This document shows, piece after piece, positions 36,619 through 44,667 of a stretch of 64,000 nt of DNA. The translations under genes and the position numbers were made by a program. Location: the NCBI RefSeq assembly GCF_003688625.1, contig NZ_RCWY01000002.1, positions 682,001 to 746,000 on the forward strand, read 5' to 3'. How positions within the stretch are numbered: the first letter of the stretch is position 1; each line of letters begins with the position of its first letter. Below the pieces are notes generated by a model. It was not told the DNA's origin. It saw nothing but the letters and a program-made list of their open reading frames with translations, and made no database searches. The stretch is from Sphingomonas sp. PP-CE-3A-406. Its GTDB lineage: Bacteria; Pseudomonadota; Alphaproteobacteria; Sphingomonadales; Sphingomonadaceae.

Positions 36619-38004
36619 ATGCGCGTCGTAACCCTGTCCGAACCCGACGACTTCGACGGCTGGCGCGACGCCGCGCGTGGCCTGATTGCCGAGGATGTTC
36701 CCCCCGACGACGTCGTCTGGCAAGTCGGCGACGAACCGGTCGACCTGTTTGCAACCGTAGCCGATCCGGCCCCCGCCCCACCCCCAGGCGCATTCTCCGT
36801 CCCACGCGCCTTCATTGACCTGGCCCGCAGCGCCATCCTCGGCAGCGACCCAGAACGGTTCGCCCTGCTCTACACGCTGCTTTTCCGCCTCCGCCGCGAA
36901 CCCAAACTGATTGAAGACCGCGCCGACCCACTCGTCCGCAGGCTCGACCGGATCGCCAAGGACGTCCGCCGCGACATCCACAAGATGCGCGCCTTCCTCC
37001 GTTTCCGCGAAGTCGAGGAAGACGGCGGAACGCGCTTCGTCGCGTGGTTCGAACCCGACCACCACATCGTCCGCGCCAACGCTGCGTTCTTCGTCAACCG
37101 CTTCGCCAGCATGCGCTGGTCGATCCTGACGCCCGAAGTCTCGATCCACTGGGACGGCAAGGCGCTCAGCGAAGGCCCCGGCGCGAGCAAGTCGGATGCC
37201 CCCGACGGCGACCCGACCGAGGAAGTCTGGAAGACCTATTACGCCAGCATCTTCAACCCGGCGCGCGTCAAGATCGGCGCGATGCTGAAGGAGATGCCGA
37301 AAAAATACTGGAAGAACATGCCCGAAACCGCGCTGGTGCCGGGCCTGCTGGCAGCGGCACAGGCACGGGAGAGCGGAATGATTGCGAAAGCGCGCGACAC
37401 GGTCGGCGGCAACAGCCTGATCGCATGGGAAGCGCTACGCGACGAGGCCGCCGGCTGCACCCGCTGCCCGCTCTACAAGCCAGCGACGCAAACCGTGTTC
37501 GGCGAAGGCCCAGTCGACGCCCCACTGATGTTCGTTGGCGAGCAACCTGGCGACCAGGAGGATATCGCCGGACGCCCATTCGTCGGCCCCGCCGGCCAGA
37601 TGTTCGACAAGGCGATGGCAGAGGCGGGAGTCGACCGCTCGCGCGCCTACGTCACCAACGCAGTAAAACACTTCAAATTCGAACAACGCGGCAAACGACG
37701 CATCCACGCCAAGCCCGGCGCCGGCGAGATCGACGCCTGCCGCTGGTGGATCGAACAAGAACAAATGCTGATTAAGCCTAAGGTAACGGTGGCGCTCGGC
37801 GCGACGGCGGCGCGGTCGCTGTTCGGCAAGGTAATGACGATCGGGCGCGAGCGTGGCCGGGCATTGCAGCTACCCGATGGTGGGGAGGCCTGGATCACGG
37901 TGCATCCGAGCTATCTGCTGCGATTACCGGACCCCGCTCAGGCGGCAGAAGAATATGCGCGGTTCGTAGACGATCTGCGGACGGTAGGCGGTCGGATCAA
38001 CTAA
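36619..38004 (+). CDS. udgX: UdgX-family uracil-DNA binding protein with N-terminal DUF4130 domain
   Basis: Two-domain protein of 461 residues. Residues about 85-245 are the DUF4130 domain (FALLYTLLFRLRREP, then DIHKMRAFLRFR and NAAFFVNRFASMRWSI). Residues 270-461 are an Fe-S uracil-DNA glycosylase domain with CTRC near 279, GEQPGDQED from 307 and GRPFVGPAG. KRRIHAKP contains His363, equivalent to the histidine by which mycobacterial UdgX binds covalently to the uracil site. The fused form beside the rSAM gene is a known arrangement. It converges on an aldo/keto reductase gene. Confidence 0.92.
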   Translation: MRVVTLSEPDDFDGWRDAARGLIAEDVPPDDVVWQVGDEPVDLFATVADPAPAPPPGAFSVPRAFIDLARSAILGSDPERFALLYTLLFRLRREPKLIEDRADPLVRRLDRIAKDVRRDIHKMRAFLRFREVEEDGGTRFVAWFEPDHHIVRANAAFFVNRFASMRWSILTPEVSIHWDGKALSEGPGASKSDAPDGDPTEEVWKTYYASIFNPARVKIGAMLKEMPKKYWKNMPETALVPGLLAAAQARESGMIAKARDTVGGNSLIAWEALRDEAAGCTRCPLYKPATQTVFGEGPVDAPLMFVGEQPGDQEDIAGRPFVGPAGQMFDKAMAEAGVDRSRAYVTNAVKHFKFEQRGKRRIHAKPGAGEIDACRWWIEQEQMLIKPKVTVALGATAARSLFGKVMTIGRERGRALQLPDGGEAWITVHPSYLLRLPDPAQAAEEYARFVDDLRTVGGRIN

Positions 38005-38134
38005 TCCTCTCCGGCACGGGGAGGGGGACCGCGACGTGCAGCGGCGGGGTGGAGGGGGTTCTCCATGCACGATACGCTCTGGGTTGTCCCCCCTCCACCA
38101 GCTACGCTGGTCCCCCTCCCCGTACCGGGGAGGA
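38005..38134. repeat. Intergenic palindromic repeat, family E
   Basis: Fills the whole gap between the convergent udgX and aldo/keto reductase stops. Outer arms CCTCTCCGGCACGGGGAGGG and CCCTCCCCGTACCGGGGAGG pair, and GGTGGAGGGGG pairs with CCCCCTCCACC inside. The left arm alone also appears at 36596. Confidence 0.82.
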
Positions 38135-38932
38135 TCACATCGCGTTCGGTTCTGGTCCCAGCCGGCCCGCAGGATCGTCGAGCGCTTCGATCGCAGCCAT
38201 GTCCTCGTCATCCAGCGTCAGATCCAGCGACGCGAAATTGTCCGCGAGATGCTCGGCATCCGAAGCCTTCGGGATTACCGAGAAGCCATTCGCCAAATGC
38301 CACGCGAGGATGACCTGCGCCGCACTTCGACCATGCTTGTCCGCTATCCGCACGATCGCGCCGTCCTGCAACAGCGTCTTGCCCTGACCCAACGGGCTCC
38401 AGCTCTGCGACACGATGCCATGCGCTTCATGATACGCGCGCTGTTCGCGCTGCTGGAAATTCGGGTGGAGTTCGATCTGGTTGACCGCCGGCAGCACGCC
38501 GGTCGCAGCGACGATCGCATCGATATGCTCGGGGAGAAAGTTCGAGACGCCGATCGACATGGCCTTCCCGGCATCGCGCAGCGCGATCATCGCCTTCCAG
38601 GCTTCTACATACTTGTCCTGCTTTGGCACCGGCCAATGCATCAGGTACAGGTCGACCGATTCGACACCGAGCAGAGCAAGGCTCTCGTCCATCGCCGCTT
38701 CGGCGTCACCCTGCCGGTCGTTCCAGAGCTTGGTCGTCAGGAACGCGTCCGAGCCCTTGTAGCCGTCGCCGACGCCACGCTCGTTCTCGTAGATCGCGGC
38801 GGTGTCGACCAGCCGGAAGCCGATATCGAGCCCGGCGCGGACGATTGCCGCGGCCTGGCTGTCGGGGATCTGCCACGTGCCCATGCCAAGCTGGGGCATC
38901 GTGCGGCCGTCGTTGAGTGTAAGATCTGTCAT
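38135..38932 (-). CDS. Aldo/keto reductase
   Basis: NADPH-dependent reductase of 265 residues in the 2,5-diketo-D-gluconate reductase group. The catalytic tetrad is Asp43, Tyr48, Lys68 and His99 (VDTAAIYENE, TTKLW, YLMHWP); the C-terminal cofactor motif is VIPKASDAEHLADN. The ATG at 38932 begins the homologous region; the frame is open a further 69 nt but into the divergent DedA promoter zone. Substrate is not predicted. Confidence 0.93.
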   Translation of the reverse strand: MTDLTLNDGRTMPQLGMGTWQIPDSQAAAIVRAGLDIGFRLVDTAAIYENERGVGDGYKGSDAFLTTKLWNDRQGDAEAAMDESLALLGVESVDLYLMHWPVPKQDKYVEAWKAMIALRDAGKAMSIGVSNFLPEHIDAIVAATGVLPAVNQIELHPNFQQREQRAYHEAHGIVSQSWSPLGQGKTLLQDGAIVRIADKHGRSAAQVILAWHLANGFSVIPKASDAEHLADNFASLDLTLDDEDMAAIEALDDPAGRLGPEPNAM

Positions 38933-39012
38933 GCCGCAAACAGCGCACGACACGGCCGGCGGTTCCGATTGGCTCTTCCCTTCCGCGCCAGGTTCGCGCA
39001 ATCGACCGAGCC

Positions 39013-39645
39013 ATGTTCGAAAAGATCCTGGCCGTGCTGGCCACCTTCACGATCGGCGTCATCTCTTCGGGTGGCTATGTCGGCATCGCGCTGCTCATGG
39101 CGATCGAGAGCGCGTGCATCCCGCTGCCGTCCGAAATCATCATGCCGTTCGCCGGCTACCTCGTCTCGACCGGGCGATTCGACCTGTATCTCGCCGCAAC
39201 CGCAGGCGCGATCGGGTGCAACCTCGGCTCGATCGTTGCGTACGAGATCGGCAAGCGTGGCGGGCGGCCGATGGCCGAGCGCTGGGGCAAATACCTGCTG
39301 ATCGGTCCGGGTGAGCTCGATGCCGCCGACCGGTTCTTCGCCCGATGGGGCTCAATCGCGGTGCTGATCGGTCGCCTGCTCCCCGTCATCCGCTCGTTCA
39401 TCGCCTTCCCTGCCGGCGTCGCGCGGATGAAGCTGGTGCCGTTCCACGTCTACACCTTCGTCGGGTCATGGCCGTGGTGCTTCGGGCTTGCCTGGGTCGG
39501 CATGAAGCTCGGCGACAAGTGGGACAGCGATCCGCGCGTGAAGGCAGCGTTCCACAGCGCCGACCTGCTGATCGGCGTCGCCCTGATCGCGCTCGCCGGC
39601 TTCTACATCTGGCACCGGGTGCGCGGGTTGAATCGTCACCCTTAA
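39013..39645 (+). CDS. DedA family membrane protein
   Basis: Inner-membrane protein of 210 residues in the DedA/SNARE-associated family, whose members move undecaprenyl phosphate or other lipids across the membrane. Family segments are ESACIPLPSEIIMPFAGYL near 33-51, GCNLGSIVAYEIGKRGGRP, and GRLLPVIRSFIAFPAGVARM near 120-140. The stop shares TTAA (39642-39645) with the convergent DJ-1 family gene. Confidence 0.92.
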   Translation: MFEKILAVLATFTIGVISSGGYVGIALLMAIESACIPLPSEIIMPFAGYLVSTGRFDLYLAATAGAIGCNLGSIVAYEIGKRGGRPMAERWGKYLLIGPGELDAADRFFARWGSIAVLIGRLLPVIRSFIAFPAGVARMKLVPFHVYTFVGSWPWCFGLAWVGMKLGDKWDSDPRVKAAFHSADLLIGVALIALAGFYIWHRVRGLNRHP

Positions 39646-40343
39646 GTCTCTCGGGGGTAACCGCGGCGTTTCGCCAGCGCGCGCAGATCGGCGTCGCGCG
39701 TTGGCACAAGCTGCGCGGTTCGCCGCTTCACCGCCTCGAGGATATCGGCTTCGGCCTTTGCGGGCGAGCCGCTGTCGAACGGCGGCGCTGGATCATATTC
39801 GAGGCTCAGCTGGACCGCCTTGGCATGCGCCTCGCCGCGGATCATCGCCGTCAGCCTCAGTGCGAAGTCGATCCCCGCGGTGACGCCGCCGCCGGTCACG
39901 CGGTTGCGGTCGACCACGGTGCGCGCATCGACAGGGATCGCGCCGAACAGTGGCAGCATCTCGCGCTGCGCCCAATGGCATCCGGCGCGATACCCTTCGA
40001 GCAAACCGGCCGCGCCGAGGATCAGCGATCCGGTGCAGACGCTCGTCACCCAGGTCGCCTCCGCCCCGACCGCCTGGACCCACGCCATCGCTTCGTCGTC
40101 GGCGATCACGTCGTTGATTCCGAACCCGCCTGGGACACACAGGATGTCGGCGCGCGGGACATCATTGAAGGTCGCGGTCGGCAGGATCGAGAAGCCGGCG
40201 TCGGTCGGCACCGGATCGAGCGTCTTCCAGACGAGATCGAGCCGGGCGTTGCCGAGCCGCGAGAGGACCTGCGCGGGGCCGGTCAGGTCGAGCTGGGTCA
40301 CGTTCGGAAATAGCAGGAAGGCGATGCTCAGCGATTCGGTCAT
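39642..40343 (-). CDS. DJ-1/PfpI family protein (isonitrile hydratase-like)
   Basis: Class I glutamine-amidotransferase-like fold, 233 residues. The nucleophile is Cys103 in TSVCTGSLILGAAGLL. Asp19 in TQLDLTGP corresponds to the catalytic aspartate of isonitrile hydratase (InhA), and GGGVTAGIDFAL is also shared with that group. A transcription-factor DNA-binding domain is absent. A conserved upstream element of unknown role precedes it by 113 nt. Confidence 0.88.
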   Translation of the reverse strand: MTESLSIAFLLFPNVTQLDLTGPAQVLSRLGNARLDLVWKTLDPVPTDAGFSILPTATFNDVPRADILCVPGGFGINDVIADDEAMAWVQAVGAEATWVTSVCTGSLILGAAGLLEGYRAGCHWAQREMLPLFGAIPVDARTVVDRNRVTGGGVTAGIDFALRLTAMIRGEAHAKAVQLSLEYDPAPPFDSGSPAKAEADILEAVKRRTAQLVPTRDADLRALAKRRGYPRET

Positions 40344-40456
40344 GCCGTTGCTCCTTGCGATGGGCTCTCACGATCGAAAACCGCGACATCGCTCAAAATT
40401 GGCTTAACTCGCTGATAAACAACGCGAGTCCGGCACCGCGCAAGGAGCGCGCTCAA

Positions 40457-40597
40457 CCGAAGTGCAGAAAGTGCAGACGCTGGTGCAGCATTTTCGTCGG
40501 CACCCGGCGCACCGTAGGGGGCGGTTTTAGCGAACGCGCTTCGGATGGTTGCCGACGTCATTCGCGCATCATGCCACCCCCTCTGCCTGTAGGACAG
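40457..40597 (-). promoter_or_regulatory. Two-part conserved upstream element, copy 3 (before DJ-1 family gene)
   Basis: On the minus strand CTGTCCTACAG at 40597-40587, then, after about 90 nt, AAAATGCTGCACCAGCGTCT continuing GCACTTTCTGCACTTC down to 40459. It shares CCAGCGTCTGCACTT and CTNNACTTC with copies 1 and 2. The gap 40344-40624 holds this element and no gene that I can see. Confidence 0.65.
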
Positions 40598-40624
40598 TTA
40601 CGTCGGGAACAGCGCGCACGGGTG

Positions 40625-41134
40625 TCAGGCGAACAGCCATGTCCCGAGCATGCGCCCGAACGGGAAGGTGAATACGCCCGCGATGAGCAGCGCGCCGGTG
40701 ACCATCCCGCGCACGCTGGTGCGGTGCCGTGCAAGGTCGTGCGCGCGGGCCGACCACCAGATGATCGGGACCTGGACGAGCGTAAAGATCGACAGGAGGT
40801 GGATGATACCGAAGCCGCCGGTACTGGTCCGGATGCCGAACGAGGCGAGCGCGGTGGCGAACATCGCGACGACCCAGATCGTGCCGAGGGCGCGGTGCGG
40901 ACGGTCGCCGCGTTTGCGCAGGAGCATGATGGGGGTCAGCGCGAGCGCGACGAGGATGGTGGCGAGGTGGAACCAGACGATCGTCGGGACCTCCGGCCAG
41001 TGCGGGCGGCCGCGGATCAGCGCGGTCACGACGGCGGCGAGGAGGAGGATTGCGGCGTAGGCGAGAAGCTTTTCGTAACCGTCGGCAGCGATCGGTCGCA
41101 GACGGGTTTTTCGTTGTCCGAGTGTTAGTGCCAT
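40625..41134 (-). CDS. DUF2306 membrane protein
   Basis: Predicted inner-membrane protein of 169 residues with four to five helices. FHLATILVALALTPIMLLRKR, then PHRALGTIWVVAMFATALASF, then IHLLSIFTLVQVPIIWW and RHRTSVRGMVTGALLIAGVF fit the DUF2306 pattern. The conserved histidines near the helices could bind haem or metal, but this is a guess. The ATG at 41134 has a GGGGG stretch before it. Function is unknown. Confidence 0.8.
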   Translation of the reverse strand: MALTLGQRKTRLRPIAADGYEKLLAYAAILLLAAVVTALIRGRPHWPEVPTIVWFHLATILVALALTPIMLLRKRGDRPHRALGTIWVVAMFATALASFGIRTSTGGFGIIHLLSIFTLVQVPIIWWSARAHDLARHRTSVRGMVTGALLIAGVFTFPFGRMLGTWLFA

Positions 41135-41244
41135 TCGTGCCCCCTTGTATGTCCCATGGGGACGGTACGGGGTGCGCAGCGCGGAAGCCAAGGGGCAATT
41201 TCTGGGTGGCGCGTGCTGGCGGGGTCGCCGGGATCAAACCGTGC

Positions 41245-41354
41245 TCCCCTCCCTGGAAGGGAGGGGTTGGGGGTGGGTCGGCCTGCTGGTGCCACTAACT
41301 GAGCCGCTTGCGGAACCCGACCCACCCCCTGCCCCCCCCTTTCAGGGAGGGGTG
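41245..41354. repeat. Intergenic palindromic repeat, family C, copy 2
   Basis: CCCCTCCCTGGAAGGGAGGG, then GGGGGTGGGTCGGCCTGC, answered by CCGACCCACCCCCTGCCC and TTTCAGGGAGGGG. It lies in the gap between the DUF2306 gene and the small secreted protein gene, both on the minus strand. Confidence 0.85.
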
Positions 41355-41380
41355 AGTAGAAGAACTGTTTCTCGAATTTC

Positions 41381-41896
41381 TTATGGGAGGACCGGGACTT
41401 CCGCAGCCCGCGTCTTGTTTTCCAGACGTGATTCCCGCACCCGCTGGCCGAAGCAGCCAGTGGCGCCGCCTGCGCCGACCGCGGAGCAGCTGCCGATGGT
41501 GTTCACGCCCGACCCGGCGTCCATCGTGCCCTGAGCCTTGGTCGCCCAGCTGGCATTCTCGGGCGTGACGACGAACTCGCGGAGCTCCTTGGGGACGCGG
41601 TATTGCTCCTGCGCGCTGCGGCGGACGCAGACGACGATCTCTTCGCCGTTCTGGTTGGTCGGGCAGCGTTCGTTGCCGAACAGGGTCAGCACGCCGTTGA
41701 CGGGAGCGCTGCGCGAAACTTCGCCGGGGGCCGAGATCGTGTTCGGCTTGCCGGTAGCGCCGGGCAATGCCGGGGCGAGGGTCGGCGCTTTGGCGGGCAA
41801 CTGCGCGAGCGTCGGCGGCGCGCGGCGCGCGGGTTGGGACGTTTGCGCCACCGCAGGTCCGGCGACGAGCAACGCCGCCGCAAAAAGCATTTTCAT
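41381..41896 (-). CDS. Secreted cysteine-containing protein of unknown function
   Basis: The 171-residue product has a signal peptide (MKMLFAAALLVAGPAVAQT) and a Pro/Ala-rich region, then ERCPTNQNGEEIVVCVRR and EQYRVPKELR near the middle, and a second cysteine pair (GSCSAVGAGGATGCFGQR) near the end. The EIVVCxRR and YRxP pattern is one I associate with small secreted proteins of sphingomonads; no function is known to me. The start at 41896 has GGGAG 8 nt upstream; in-frame ATGs at 41902 and 41926 are alternatives. It is 45 nt behind coq7. Confidence 0.65.
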   Translation of the reverse strand: MKMLFAAALLVAGPAVAQTSQPARRAPPTLAQLPAKAPTLAPALPGATGKPNTISAPGEVSRSAPVNGVLTLFGNERCPTNQNGEEIVVCVRRSAQEQYRVPKELREFVVTPENASWATKAQGTMDAGSGVNTIGSCSAVGAGGATGCFGQRVRESRLENKTRAAEVPVLP

Positions 41897-41941
41897 ACGC
41901 ATCACTCCCACAATCCGTATTCTCATCTCGAACGTCGCATC

Positions 41942-42478
41942 TCAGATCCGCTTGGCGGTAGCGATCGCGACCTTGCAACCGAGCCGGATCGCCGCGCTCA
42001 GCACCGGATACCCCGGTGTCTCCTCGGCCCCGGCCGCAATCGCTGTCGCCTTGTGCTCGAGTTCCTCGGCCTGGAAATCGAGGATGGCTGCAGATAGCTC
42101 GGGATCGCTGGCGCCAAGCTGAACGAGCTGTTCCTCGTAATGCTTGTCGATCTCGGTCTCGACCGCGGCGGTGCACGCCATCGCAGCCCGCGGGCTGATC
42201 GCGGCCGTAACGGCGCCGAGCGCGAAGCCGGCGACTTTCCAGATTGGCTGCAACACCGTCGGGCGCACGCGGCGCTCGACGATCATCTTGTCGAAGAACG
42301 CGCGGTGGCGCTCTTCCTGCTGCGCCATGTGATGGATCGAGCGCGATGCCGGATGACGATCGCCGAGCACGGCAAGCTGGCCCGCATAGATGCGGATCGC
42401 GCCGTATTCGCCGGCCTGGTCGACGCGGATCATCGAATCCGTCGCCCGCTTGGCGTCTCCTGGCTTCCAGCCGCTCAT
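41942..42478 (-). CDS. coq7: Demethoxyubiquinone hydroxylase
   Basis: Carboxylate-bridged di-iron monooxygenase of ubiquinone biosynthesis, 178 residues. Iron ligands are visible as Glu in RVDQAGEYGA, ExxH in QQEERHRAF, Glu in VETEID and ExxH in EELEHKATA. The ATG overlaps the dsbB stop by ATGA, so it belongs to the ctpA-dsbB-coq7 run. Starts upstream of 42478 would overlap dsbB deeply. Confidence 0.94.
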   Translation of the reverse strand: MSGWKPGDAKRATDSMIRVDQAGEYGAIRIYAGQLAVLGDRHPASRSIHHMAQQEERHRAFFDKMIVERRVRPTVLQPIWKVAGFALGAVTAAISPRAAMACTAAVETEIDKHYEEQLVQLGASDPELSAAILDFQAEELEHKATAIAAGAEETPGYPVLSAAIRLGCKVAIATAKRI

Positions 42479-42981
42479 CTCGTCTTCCTCATGAGTGCGA
42501 ATATGGTGAACGCACCGACGAGGGAAAAGATCGCGTTGAACCCGGCAAGCGAAATGCCGAGCAGCTTCCATTGCGGCGAATCACAGCGCACCATCGGCGC
42601 GTTCATGATCGCGGCGAGACGTTCGGCCGCGGTCGTGCCGGCCATCGAGACGGTCGTGGTGCAGGCGGTGAAGCCGTTCCACCAATGATATTCGACGCCG
42701 GCATGGGCGACGCCGATCAGCCCGCTCAGCCCGATCAGCACCCCGGCGATGATCACCAGCGATGCGCGCAACGAGCGCCCTGGAACGAAGAACGTCGCCC
42801 CCGCGACCAGCACTGCGGAATAATGCGGCCAACGCTGCCAATGGCACATCTCGCACGGATACAGACCGCCGAGATATTGCGAGCCGAGCGCACCGAGCAG
42901 CAGGAACGCCGGCAGCAGGAGCGCGATGGCGCGCGCAATCTCTTCGTTCTTGGTCATGCCCAACCCGCGACGCACGCTCAC
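42475..42981 (-). CDS. dsbB: Disulfide bond formation protein B
   Basis: Four-helix inner-membrane quinone reductase that re-oxidises DsbA-type proteins. The 168-residue product has the first cysteine pair Cys43/Cys46 in YPCEMCHWQRW and a second pair in the later periplasmic loop (FTACTTT and MVRCDS). A GTG at 42981 overlaps the ctpA stop as GTGA; an ATG at 42957 is the alternative start. Likely partners are the three DsbA-like proteins at 16898, 29823 and 30515. Confidence 0.9.
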   Translation of the reverse strand: MSVRRGLGMTKNEEIARAIALLLPAFLLLGALGSQYLGGLYPCEMCHWQRWPHYSAVLVAGATFFVPGRSLRASLVIIAGVLIGLSGLIGVAHAGVEYHWWNGFTACTTTVSMAGTTAAERLAAIMNAPMVRCDSPQWKLLGISLAGFNAIFSLVGAFTIFALMRKTR

Positions 42982-44363
42982 TTGGTGGCGGCCTTGGCAG
43001 CGTCTGCATCAGGCTTGATCGGGCGCGGCTTGGTCGCGGCGGCAACCTGGGTCGGCCCGCCGAGACGCGCGACGGTCTTCAGCGCGTAATAGAGCTGGAA
43101 ATCGTCGATGCCCTGCTTCTTCAACTGCTCGGGCGTCTGCGAGAAGCGGGGGTCGGTCTTTGTATCTTCCTCCAGCACCGCGTTGTCGGCCTTCACCTCG
43201 TTGATCAGGTGTTTCCGCAGGTCCGCCTCGCGGAACACAGGGCGCGACTTGTAGTCGGGATCGGTGAGCTGTGGCACCTTGATGTCGGGCTCGATCCCGC
43301 CCTCCTGCACCGACCGGCCGGACGGCGTGAAATAGCGCGCGGTCGTCAGGCGGAGCGCGGTCTGCGGCCCGAGCGGTAGCACGGTCTGGACCGAGCCCTT
43401 GCCGAAGCTGCGCTCGCCCATGATCAATGCGCGGTGGTGATCCTGGAGCGCGCCGGCGACGATCTCGGAGGCGGAGGCGGTACCGGGATCGGTGAGGACG
43501 ACGACGGGCAGGCCGTGCGCGTCGTCGCCGGGCTTGGCATAATAGCGCTCGATATCGGTCTTCTCGCGACCGCGCTGCGAGACGATCTCGCCGTGATCGA
43601 GGAACGCGTCGCTGACTTCGATCGCCTGCGTCAGCAAGCCGCCGCCATTCTCGCGAAGGTCGACGACATAGCCGAGCGGGCGATGGCCGAGCGATTTGTC
43701 GATCGCCATGATCGCCGCCCGGGTGTCGGCGCCGGTGTTCTCGCTGAAGGTGTTGATGTTGATATAGCCGACGTCGCCGCGGACTTCCCACTTCACCGGC
43801 TTCTGGACGATGATCTCGCGCATCATCGTCACGTCGAGCGGCTTGTCGCGGCCCGGGCGGACGAGGCCGAGCGTGATCTTGCTGCCGGGCTTGCCGCGCA
43901 TCTTGCCGACCGCCTCGTCGAGCGAATCGCCGTAGATCAGCTTGCCGTCGATATGCGTGATGTAATCGCCGGACTTTACACCCGCGCGGGCGGCGGGGGA
44001 GTCTTCCTGCGGGGAGACGACCTTGATCGCGCCGTCCTCCATCTGGACGGTCAGGCCGAGACCGCCGTAATTGCCTTCGGTCATGATCCGGAGGTTCTCG
44101 TAGTCGAGCGCGTCGACATACGAGCTGTGCGGATCGAGGCTGGCGAGCATGCCCTGGATCGCGCCCTTGATCAGCGTCTTGTCATCGACCTTGTCGACGT
44201 AATCCGCCTTCACGCGGTTGAACACGTCGAGGAACTGGTCGAACTCGCGGTACGTGTCGGTATCGACCGCGGCCATCGCCGAGGTGGCCAATGGGATCAG
44301 CGTCAGCGCGCCGACGATCGCGGTCGCGGCAAGGAACGGGGTACGCAGTATAGGACGAGGCAT
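42978..44363 (-). CDS. ctpA: S41 family carboxy-terminal processing peptidase
   Basis: Periplasmic serine protease of 461 residues with a signal peptide to about residue 32. A PDZ domain spans about 95-180 (YGGLGLTVQME, then SGDYITHIDG). The protease core has the catalytic dyad Ser297 (GTASASEIVAGALQ) and Lys322 (GERSFGKGSVQ), 25 residues apart as in other CtpA/Prc enzymes. It follows envC by a 304-bp gap with a repeat, as usual in this family of alphaproteobacterial loci, and is coupled to dsbB. Confidence 0.94.
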   Translation of the reverse strand: MPRPILRTPFLAATAIVGALTLIPLATSAMAAVDTDTYREFDQFLDVFNRVKADYVDKVDDKTLIKGAIQGMLASLDPHSSYVDALDYENLRIMTEGNYGGLGLTVQMEDGAIKVVSPQEDSPAARAGVKSGDYITHIDGKLIYGDSLDEAVGKMRGKPGSKITLGLVRPGRDKPLDVTMMREIIVQKPVKWEVRGDVGYININTFSENTGADTRAAIMAIDKSLGHRPLGYVVDLRENGGGLLTQAIEVSDAFLDHGEIVSQRGREKTDIERYYAKPGDDAHGLPVVVLTDPGTASASEIVAGALQDHHRALIMGERSFGKGSVQTVLPLGPQTALRLTTARYFTPSGRSVQEGGIEPDIKVPQLTDPDYKSRPVFREADLRKHLINEVKADNAVLEEDTKTDPRFSQTPEQLKKQGIDDFQLYYALKTVARLGGPTQVAAATKPRPIKPDADAAKAATK

Positions 44364-44517
44364 CGATGGTCCTGCAACCTGAGAAAAGACGTGTCGTACG
44401 GTCGTGACGGCGTAGCGTAGCGGAACGCTGGCGGCAACGCGCGGAGCAAAGCGGGCCCGGGGTTAATGGCGGCTGACTGCGGGGGTGACGTTCGGGGCGG
44501 CACGTACACACGATGCT

Positions 44518-44615
44518 CCGTCATGCCGGGCTCGTTCCGGCATCCACGGCTTCGCACGATCGAGAGACTCGGGTTCGCGGAACGGTGGACCCGGAACCGG
44601 TCCGGGGTGACGGGG
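44518..44615. repeat. Intergenic hairpin repeat, family D-like, copy 4
   Basis: Begins CCGTCATGCCGGGCTCGTTC with the hairpin ATGCCGG/CCGGCAT and ends GGTCCGGGGTGACGGG, giving outer GTCA/TGAC pairing. It is in the 304-bp gap 44364-44667 between envC and ctpA. I see no gene in that gap. Confidence 0.65.
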
Positions 44616-44667
44616 TAGTTTTGGCGAATTTCGACCACGAAGTCAGGCGCTGACCTAGCTTAGCCGA

